A DNA stretch of 11,200 nucleotides from JBFHDX01 sp041584475. GTDB taxonomy: Bacteria; Pseudomonadota; Alphaproteobacteria; UBA8366; JADFVY01. The stretch is from contig JBFHDX010000117.1 in assembly GCA_041584475.1 (NCBI GenBank), positions 1 through 11,200 on the forward strand, in the 5' to 3' direction. This document shows positions 6,317 to 11,200 of the stretch, piece after piece; position 1 is the first letter of the stretch, and each line of letters begins with the position of its first letter. The position numbers and the translations under genes were made by a program. The notes under the pieces were generated by a model. That model worked only from the letters and a program-made list of their open reading frames with translations, had not been told where the DNA came from and ran no database searches.

Positions 6317-7072
6317 GTGAAGCACCCATCCCTCAAAAAACTGGGCGTCCTGGCCGCAGCGGGCGCCCTCGGTTCCGTGTCGTTCGCCGATACGCTCAGG
6401 GCCGGCGTCGCCCAGGCCGCGTTCTTGCGCGTTGCCGATGGCGTTCACGCCTTCGATCGTTCCGCGGCACGCGCCGATCTCCGCCGAGGCGGCACCGGCG
6501 AGGTGGATGACCTGCTCTACTGGGTCGACCACAAGCGAATCTATCCGCCCGGCGAAGGCGGTGAGGGCGGCGAAGGCGGCGAGGGCGGCGAAGGCGGCGA
6601 GGGAGGCGAATTCGGCGACGCCGCCATCGGATATCCCGTGGCGCCGGTGGTGATTCCGGCCGGCTGCGGACAGCGTGGGGCCGTCGGCATGATCATCGGC
6701 GGCGTGCTTGGTGCGGCCGCGGGCAGCAAAGTCGGCAAGGGCGAGGGGCAGCTTGTGGCGACAGCACTCGGCACGTTACTGGGCGTCTTCATCGGGCGTT
6801 CGATCGGCGACCATATCGATGCGACCGACGCCGCCTGCGCCGAGCTCGCCGCCGGCCGCGCGTTCGAGGCGCCGGTCGGCACGCCGATCACGTGGGAAAA
6901 CCCGCAGACCGGCAATTCCGGGGCCGTCAGGTCGACACGGGCCGGCACGAACACGGCGACGGGCGAATATTGCCGCGAGTTCCAGCAGGACGTCATCGTC
7001 GGCGGACAGGTCCAGTCCGCGTACGGGATCGCCTGTCGTCAGCCCGACGGGGACTGGCGGATCACCGGCTAA
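6317..7072 (+). CDS. Glycine-zipper envelope protein, 17 kDa surface antigen type, with GEG repeat
   Basis: A 251-residue exported protein. It has four parts: an N-terminal signal-like segment (about 1-24, KKLGVLAAAGALGSVSF); a region of unknown function to residue 78 ending in DDLLYWVDHKRIYPP; a low-complexity Gly-Glu stretch (79-98) of GEG units; and the module typical of RT0821/Lpp0805-type surface proteins. That module is a glycine zipper (121-165, GAVGMIIGGVLGAAAGS and ATALGTLLGVFIGRSIGDHI) followed by a C-terminal beta domain (188-250) with GTPITWENPQTGNSGAV and YCREFQQDVIVGG. There is no lipobox Cys after the signal segment, whereas many relatives are lipoproteins. It starts with GTG, with AGGAG 11 nt upstream. 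It should reside in the cell envelope; a structural or barrier role is only an inference. The residues before the zipper, including the repeat, are not usual for the family. Confidence 0.82.
   Translation: MKHPSLKKLGVLAAAGALGSVSFADTLRAGVAQAAFLRVADGVHAFDRSAARADLRRGGTGEVDDLLYWVDHKRIYPPGEGGEGGEGGEGGEGGEGGEFGDAAIGYPVAPVVIPAGCGQRGAVGMIIGGVLGAAAGSKVGKGEGQLVATALGTLLGVFIGRSIGDHIDATDAACAELAAGRAFEAPVGTPITWENPQTGNSGAVRSTRAGTNTATGEYCREFQQDVIVGGQVQSAYGIACRQPDGDWRITG
6551..6613 (+). repeat. In-frame tandem repeat, 18-bp unit
   Basis: Three near-identical 18-bp units (6551-6568, 6569-6586, 6587-6604), each reading GGCGAAGGCGGCGAGGGC with one base changed in units 1 and 3, are followed by a partial unit to 6613. 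Each unit encodes GEGGEG with alternating GAA and GAG codons. Such arrays can gain or lose units by replication slippage without breaking the frame. Confidence 0.9.
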
Positions 7073-7075
7073 TAT

Positions 7076-7121
7076 ATCATCCACTAACGTGGAACAGGCA
7101 CCGGCCCGCGCCCCCACCCGG
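7076..7121. repeat. Dispersed repeat, copy A
   Basis: A 46-bp segment starting 3 bp after the stop of the glycine-zipper gene matches positions 10998-11043 at 39 of 46 bases without gaps. The shared core includes CGTGGAAC and GGCACCGGCCCGC. The copy lies in a convergent intergenic gap. It is not coding in any supported frame. Confidence 0.75.
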
Positions 7122-7206
7122 TCACCCACAGCTTACGATAACGTTGGCTGGCCGGGTGGCGGAGCCGGCTGGAGTGAACCAATCGGATAATGCTCCAGAG
7201 GCCGGC
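7114..7206. other. Inverted repeats between convergent genes
   Basis: Two potential stems fill the gap between the convergent glycine-zipper and CapK-like genes. CCACCCGG (7114-7121) pairs with CCGGGTGG (7152-7159) over a 30-nt loop. GCCGGCTGGAG (7164-7174) pairs with CTCCAG (7193-7198) plus CCGGC (7202-7206), leaving a 3-nt bulge and an 18-nt loop. Neither has a T-tract. They may slow or end transcription from either side, which I cannot establish here. Confidence 0.4.
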
Positions 7207-7218
7207 GCGAACGAGACG

Positions 7219-8631
7219 TCATTGCGGGATCTCGCTGACGAAATCCTGGAACTTGCCGCCGGGACCGCGCGGAATCTCGTCGCACTGAACGACCGTGACG
7301 GCGAAGGGATCGCCGAACCTGGTTCGCGCCCAGTCCGCTAACGCCGCCGATTCCTTCGCCGAAAGAGCTTGCGCGACAACGACGCGAAATTCTATCTGCG
7401 CCAGCGACTGCTGAACGAACTGATACTGCCGCACCGGCGCGATCCGCAACATGCCGGCAATATCCGAGGACGACAGCAGCGGCCACCGCGAGCCGCCGTC
7501 GGGGAGTTGGAGCGAGTTCTGCCGGCGCCCCAGAATTCGACGGATGACCGGCAGGCCGCGGCCGCAACCGCACGGGTCGCCGACCTCGGCATAATCGCCG
7601 ATGTCGTAACGAACGAGCGGCATGGCGAAATTGTGCAGCGGCGTGACGATGACGCGGCCGATATCACCGGGGGCGCATTCACGGCCGTCCTCATCGAGCA
7701 ACTCCACGAGGATTCCCTCGGCCTGCACGTGGTAATGCTCGCCCTCGGGACATTGCAGCGCCAGATAGCCCGCTTCACGGCTCGTATACATGTCGACGAC
7801 GGGAACCCCCCAGGCTTCGGCGCACAGTGCGCGCACGGTGGGACCAAGCACCTCGGCAATGGTCTGCACGCCGCGCAGGCGCGATGGCCGGAGCTTCGCC
7901 TCGAGGCAGTAGCGCGCCAGGTTTTCGGCGATGCTCGGATGGGTAAGCAGGTAGTCGGGATCCTCCCGCATCAGCCATTCCGCCTGGTGCTCCACCGGTG
8001 TCAACACGTTGAGCCCCGCGAACGGACCGCTCTCGAAGACGGCGGCGGTCGAGCGGCCCCATCTCGGGGCGCGACTGCCGTCGGGCCAGACCGCCTTGCC
8101 GCGCCCGGATTCGCGAATCGCCGCAAGCTTCCCCGAGAGATCGCGCCGCTGCCACAAATGATCGCGCAGCGTGAACGCGCTCCAGAACAGCTGCCAGACC
8201 TGGCTTCGCAACACGCGCAGCGGCCGACCGGTCGAGCCCGACGTATAGGTCTCGCGCGTCGCGCCATGCGAAGCCGGCAGCGCGACACTGCACAGCCCGC
8301 CGTCGGCTTCCTGCACCTCCTGGCGGCGCAGCACCGGCAACCCCGACCAGACCTCCGCCGCCGGCGCACCACCCGGCTGCCAGCCACCGTCATTCAGCCG
8401 GTCGCGATAGAACGGAACCGTTCGCCAGCAATGGTCGAGCAGGCGCTCGAGCTGGGCGAACTGGGCCGCACGCAGGCGCGCGGGCGGCCACCACTGGCTC
8501 TGATCGAGCTGATAGAGCAGCGACAGCACGGCTGCGCCGCGACCGCTCGGCACGACGGGCCAATCGATGCCATCCACGGCGGTGTGAATCCGGGTGACGG
8601 GCCCGTCGCTATTCGTTTCCGTCGCGTCCAT
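7219..8631 (-). CDS. CapK/PaaK-family adenylate-forming enzyme
   Basis: A 470-residue protein of the phenylacetate-CoA ligase-like (CapK, coenzyme F390 synthetase) branch of the ANL superfamily. These enzymes activate a carboxylate with ATP as an acyl-adenylate. The phosphate-binding loop is YTSGSTGRPLRV (130-135 for TSGSTG). The adenine/acyl pocket motif is DMYTSREAGYLALQCPEGEH (about 280-299), where family members usually show Y-x-x-E. VTPLHNFAMPLVRYDIGDY (329-347) contains the Arg-Tyr-Asp that contacts the ATP ribose, and a PCGCGRGLP segment follows at 353-361. A shortened C-terminal domain ends the protein. The ATG at 8631 is chosen because the extension to a TTG at 8724 is Arg-rich and unlike the family, yet no strong ribosome site precedes either start. 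It has no CoA-pathway or capsule genes beside it, so the substrate is unknown. Confidence 0.85.
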   Translation of the reverse strand: MDATETNSDGPVTRIHTAVDGIDWPVVPSGRGAAVLSLLYQLDQSQWWPPARLRAAQFAQLERLLDHCWRTVPFYRDRLNDGGWQPGGAPAAEVWSGLPVLRRQEVQEADGGLCSVALPASHGATRETYTSGSTGRPLRVLRSQVWQLFWSAFTLRDHLWQRRDLSGKLAAIRESGRGKAVWPDGSRAPRWGRSTAAVFESGPFAGLNVLTPVEHQAEWLMREDPDYLLTHPSIAENLARYCLEAKLRPSRLRGVQTIAEVLGPTVRALCAEAWGVPVVDMYTSREAGYLALQCPEGEHYHVQAEGILVELLDEDGRECAPGDIGRVIVTPLHNFAMPLVRYDIGDYAEVGDPCGCGRGLPVIRRILGRRQNSLQLPDGGSRWPLLSSSDIAGMLRIAPVRQYQFVQQSLAQIEFRVVVAQALSAKESAALADWARTRFGDPFAVTVVQCDEIPRGPGGKFQDFVSEIPQ

Positions 8632-8740
8632 GCGAGACCGATCGCGGTGTCCTGTCGAGCGCCGGCGGCTGACGCGCCGACCATGACTCAATCGTCGCGG
8701 CGGCTCAAGCCGTAGACGCGGCAAAGGGGGCGCGGCAACG

Positions 8741-8761
8741 GATCGATATTCCCGATCGATA
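8741..8761. repeat. Short direct repeat GATCGATA, operator-like
   Basis: GATCGATA occurs at 8741-8748 and 8754-8761, separated by TTCCC, giving a 13-bp period. Each copy contains the palindrome ATCGAT. The pair lies 19 bp upstream of the -35 candidate for the small membrane protein gene, so it could be a regulator site, although the length is too short to exclude chance. Confidence 0.35.
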
Positions 8762-8779
8762 GATGCGAAACAATTCGGT

Positions 8780-8808
8780 TTGACCGGCTACGGCGAGCAC
8801 CAAATATA
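8780..8808 (+). promoter_or_regulatory. Promoter candidate for the small membrane protein gene
   Basis: TTGACC (8780-8785) is followed after 17 bp by AATATA (8803-8808) inside an AT-rich patch AAATATAT. The register of the -10 element is ambiguous by one or two bases. The predicted leader to the ATG at 8865 is about 50 nt. Confidence 0.5.
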
Positions 8809-8864
8809 TCAACCGGATTCGGGCGGCGTTTCGCGCCTCCCCGGTTCGGCGGAGTAATCACAAA

Positions 8865-9080
8865 ATGTTTCCCGAAATTGCCGGTGAGTTGGGCACCGGG
8901 GCCGTGTTTCTGGCGGCCGCAGTCCTGCTCGGGCGCTGGCTCTACGGCCTGTCCCGTCGCAACCCGACATCGAACCTGATCAACGGCAGCATGATCGCCG
9001 ATTTCGTCTGCGTCACCGAGGTCATGCTGCTCGGGATCGGCGTCATGCTGTTGCTGCGGGCGCTGTTCGACATCTTCTGA
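8865..9080 (+). CDS. Small two-helix membrane protein (71 aa)
   Basis: A 71-residue protein with two predicted membrane helices: residues 10-28 (GTGAVFLAAAVLLGRWLYG) and about 43-68 (MIADFVCVTEVMLLGIGVML and on to LLRALFDIF). A short basic and polar loop (LSRRNPTSNLINGS) joins them, which by the positive-inside rule would face the cytoplasm. The ATG is preceded by GGAG with a spacing of 10 nt and by a promoter candidate. I do not recognise a named family. Size and layout suit a small regulatory or subunit-like membrane peptide, but nothing in the sequence shows a function. The next gene on the same strand starts 96 bp later and may or may not be co-transcribed. Confidence 0.75.
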   Translation: MFPEIAGELGTGAVFLAAAVLLGRWLYGLSRRNPTSNLINGSMIADFVCVTEVMLLGIGVMLLLRALFDIF

Positions 9081-9135
9081 CGCCGCGATCGACGGGCGTC
9101 GGCCGGCTTGCGGCCTTGCGTCCGGGGCCGGGGCG

Positions 9136-9141
9136 TATAAC
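9136..9141 (+). promoter_or_regulatory. Possible -10 element before the GGT-family gene
   Basis: TATAAC matches the -10 consensus at five of six positions and lies 35 bp before the ATG at 9177. No -35 hexamer is found at 16-18 bp; TTGCGT and TTGCGG occur only at unsuitable distances (14 and 22 bp). An independent promoter is therefore possible but not secure. Confidence 0.35.
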
Positions 9142-9176
9142 ATCGCCGGTATCTCCAACCGCCGGCGAAAGCGACC

Positions 9177-10994
9177 ATGTTTACGACCCGTCCCGAGATC
9201 CTCGGCACCTTCGGGGTCGTCGCCTCGACCCACTGGCTGGCGTCGGCCACCGGCATGGGTGTGCTGGAGCGCGGCGGCAACGCGTTCGACGCAGCCGTCG
9301 CCGCGGGCCTCGTGCTGCAGGTGGCGGAACCGCACCTGAACGGCCCGGCGGGCGACATGCCGCTGATCCTGCACCTCGCCTCGCGTGACGAGACGCGCGT
9401 CATCTGCGGCCAGGGCACGGCGCCCGCCGGCGCGACGATCGCGCATTACCGCGGCGAAGGGCTCGAGATCGTGCCGGGAACCGGACTGCTGGCGGCGGTG
9501 ATCCCGGGCGCCTTCGACGCCTGGATGCTGCTGCTGCGCGACCACGGAACGATGACGCTTGAAGACCTCTTCGAGCCGGCGATCTTCTATGCGGAGCACG
9601 GGGTTCCCGTCGTGCCGCGCATTTGCGAGACGATCGAGACGGTCCGCGAGCTGTTCGAGGCCGAATGGCCGACCTCCGCCGCACAATGGCTGCCGCGCGG
9701 CGACGTACCGCGGGCGGGCACGCTGCTCGCCAATCGCACGCTCGCGGCGACGTGGCGCCGCCTCGTCGGCGATGCCATGGCGGCCTCGCGCGACCGCGCG
9801 GAACAGGTGGAGGCGGCGCGCACGATCTGGTGCACGGGTTTCGTCGCCGAGGCGATCGGACGGTTCTGCCGCGACAACGCGGTCATGGACGCGAGCGGCG
9901 AACGGCACCGGGGCGTGCTCGACGCCGACGACATGGCCGGCTGGCGCGCCGGTTACGAGGAGCCCGTCACCTTCGATTATCACGGCCATACGGTGTGCAA
10001 GTGCGGTCCCTGGTCACAGGGGCCGGTGCTGCTGCAGAACCTGGCGCTGCTGCGCGACGTGGACGTCGCCGCGATGGACCCGCTGGGCCCCGACTTCGTG
10101 CACAAAGTGGTCGAGAGCATCAAGCTGTCCTACGCGGACCGCGAAGCCTGGTACGGGGACCCCGGCTTCGTCGACGTCCCGCTCGACGACCTGCTCTCCC
10201 CCGCCTACGCCGCCGAGCGCCGCGAACTGATCGGCGAGCGGGCCTCGCTCGAGCTGCGCCCCGGCGCACCCGGCGGGCGCGCGCCGCGTCTGCCGCGCTA
10301 CGTCGTCGAGGGGCGGACGGTGGTCGCGGCCGCAGCCGGGGCCGGCGAACCGACCGTGGCGCGCTACGGCGCCGCCGACGACGACCCGGCGACGCGGCCC
10401 GACGGCACGTCCGCCGGCGATACCTGCCACCTCGACATCATCGACCGCTGGGGCAACATGGTTTCGGCGACGCCGAGCGGCGGCTGGCTGCAGAGCTCGC
10501 CGCTGATCCCGGAACTCGGCTTCTGCCTCGGCACGCGCGGCCAGATGTTCTGGCTGGAAGAGGGGCTGCCCGCGAGCCTCGCCCCCGGCAAGCGGCCGCG
10601 CAGCACGCTCACCCCCTCCTTCGTTCTGCGCGACGGCAGGCCATGGATGGCGTTCGGCACGCCCGGCGGCGACCAGCAGGACCAGTGGCAGCTGATCATG
10701 CTGCTGCGCCATCTCCATCACGGGCTGAACCTGCAGGAGGCGATCGACCTGCCGTCCTTCCACAGCGAGCATTTCCCGAGCTCGTTCTTCCCGCGGGCGG
10801 CCCGGGCGGGCGTGCTGGTGATGGAGGGGCGCTGGCCGTCCACGGTCGTCGACGCGCTGCGCCGCCGCGGCCACGAGGTCGAGGTCGGCCCCGACTGGTC
10901 CGAAGGTCGTCTCAGCGCGGCAAAGCAGGAGGACGGCGTGCTGAAGGCCGGGGCGAATCCCCGCGGCATGCAGGGCTACGCCGTCGGGCGCTAG
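9177..10994 (+). CDS. Gamma-glutamyltransferase-family Ntn-hydrolase, oxamate amidohydrolase-like
   Basis: A 605-residue member of the gamma-glutamyltranspeptidase superfamily, whose precursors cleave themselves to free an N-terminal Thr nucleophile. The family start is clear: ERGGNAFDAAVAAGLVLQVA (31-50), then EPHLNGPAGDMPL. The cleavage and nucleophile site is DTCHLDIIDRWGNM with Thr416, matching TTHYSVVD of classical enzymes. RSTLTPSFVLRDGRPWMAFG (about 474-493) and TPGGDQQDQW supply the second oxyanion region. It has no signal peptide, unlike periplasmic GGT. The block that holds the Arg binding the gamma-glutamyl carboxylate in GGT (REMAP in E. coli) reads QGTAP here (Gln79), so glutathione is an unlikely substrate; an oxamate or other amide hydrolase is more plausible. 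The ATG at 9177 has only a weak ribosome site. It stands alone; no purine or hydantoin genes are visible. Confidence 0.87.
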   Translation: MFTTRPEILGTFGVVASTHWLASATGMGVLERGGNAFDAAVAAGLVLQVAEPHLNGPAGDMPLILHLASRDETRVICGQGTAPAGATIAHYRGEGLEIVPGTGLLAAVIPGAFDAWMLLLRDHGTMTLEDLFEPAIFYAEHGVPVVPRICETIETVRELFEAEWPTSAAQWLPRGDVPRAGTLLANRTLAATWRRLVGDAMAASRDRAEQVEAARTIWCTGFVAEAIGRFCRDNAVMDASGERHRGVLDADDMAGWRAGYEEPVTFDYHGHTVCKCGPWSQGPVLLQNLALLRDVDVAAMDPLGPDFVHKVVESIKLSYADREAWYGDPGFVDVPLDDLLSPAYAAERRELIGERASLELRPGAPGGRAPRLPRYVVEGRTVVAAAAGAGEPTVARYGAADDDPATRPDGTSAGDTCHLDIIDRWGNMVSATPSGGWLQSSPLIPELGFCLGTRGQMFWLEEGLPASLAPGKRPRSTLTPSFVLRDGRPWMAFGTPGGDQQDQWQLIMLLRHLHHGLNLQEAIDLPSFHSEHFPSSFFPRAARAGVLVMEGRWPSTVVDALRRRGHEVEVGPDWSEGRLSAAKQEDGVLKAGANPRGMQGYAVGR

Positions 10995-10997
10995 CCC

Positions 10998-11043
10998 ATC
11001 ATCGACTTGCGTGGAACCGGCACCGGCCCGCTCCCCCGCGCGG
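10998..11043. repeat. Dispersed repeat, copy B
   Basis: This copy starts 3 bp after the stop of the GGT-family gene and matches 7076-7121 at 39 of 46 bases without gaps. Like copy A, it occupies a convergent gap, here only 54 bp long, between the GGT-family gene and a minus-strand gene. Part of it (CGGCCCG at 11024-11030) can pair with CGGGCCG at 11067-11073. Confidence 0.75.
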
Positions 11044-11048
11044 CCGGA

Positions 11049-11200
11049 TCACCGTTCCGGGCTCTTCGGGCCGCGTCCGCGGAAGCGCCGGATGAAGGCG
11101 GCGGCCGCCGCGGCCTCGAACGGATCGAGCCGGAGCAGATGGTTCCAGGCGGTCAGCACGACCTCGCCGCCGATGCCCGGCATCGGCACCACGACGAGGC
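11049..11200 (-). CDS. C-terminal fragment of an unidentified protein (partial)
   Basis: From the window edge the minus-strand frame gives 49 residues ending in TGA (complement of 11049-11051). It reads LVVVPMPGIGGEVVLTAWNH, then LLRLDPFEAAAAAAFIRRFR and a basic tail. Its strand-specific codon pattern (mostly G or C at the third position) and lack of stops suggest a real gene. The start lies outside the window and I do not recognise the family. It converges on the GGT-family gene. Confidence 0.55.
   Translation of the reverse strand, partial: LVVVPMPGIGGEVVLTAWNHLLRLDPFEAAAAAAFIRRFRGRGPKSPER

Noticed and set aside
7369..8715. 448-residue open frame on the plus strand
   Set aside because: It lies antisense to the CapK-like gene, whose motifs are intact; the plus-strand product is His/Arg/Ala-rich with no recognisable domain, as expected from high-GC shadow frames.
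8688..9989. 433-residue open frame on the minus strand
   Set aside because: It overlaps the small membrane protein and the GGT-family gene, which have better start signals and family motifs. Its product is rich in Arg, His and Gln with no domain.

Overview
The window is GC-rich DNA that most likely comes from an alphaproteobacterium. The basis is a zinc-free 204-residue ribosomal protein S4 that starts SKRRSSKHKIDRRLGVNLWG, a cimA-trmJ pair, a 17 kDa-antigen-type glycine-zipper surface protein and a small class I cytochrome c. No 16S gene or other decisive marker is present, so the family or genus cannot be named. Coding is dense, and no gene-free stretch exceeds 300 bases. The longest, about 230 bases between the CapK-like gene and a small membrane-protein gene, holds a promoter candidate and a short direct repeat. 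I see no tRNA, rRNA, CRISPR array, transposase or phage gene.

Layout, left to right. The tail of an unidentified plus-strand gene ends at 82 and is followed by a textbook rho-independent terminator (115-139). A compact minus-strand cluster follows (2220 down to 259): a GerW/YtfJ-family protein, a DUF2953 (YtfI-like) membrane protein, an 82-residue protein that resembles a shortened GerW core, and a DUF2269-type integral membrane protein. Junctions between the first three are 0-3 nt, so they are almost certainly co-transcribed. Next is rpsD on the minus strand, with a strong consensus-like promoter and an intrinsic terminator candidate. A secreted cytochrome c gene diverges from it on the plus strand. 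It converges on a minus-strand cimA-trmJ operon (citramalate synthase, tRNA 2'-O-methyltransferase). Divergent from cimA is a plus-strand glycine-zipper envelope protein with a GEG tandem repeat. It converges on a minus-strand CapK/PaaK-type adenylate-forming enzyme. Then come a 71-residue two-helix membrane protein and a large Ntn-hydrolase of the gamma-glutamyltransferase/oxamate amidohydrolase superfamily, both on the plus strand. The window ends in the C-terminus of an unidentified minus-strand gene.

Much of this is housekeeping (rpsD, cimA, trmJ). The parts that deserve attention are the GerW/DUF2953 cluster in a bacterium that should not sporulate, with its apparent mini-GerW paralogue and an FNR-like palindrome upstream; a 46-bp imperfect repeat placed directly behind the stop codons of two plus-strand genes, both in convergent intergenic gaps; and the GGT-family enzyme, which keeps the catalytic Thr but has lost the Arg that holds the gamma-glutamyl carboxylate. 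No system here can be called wholly new from sequence alone.
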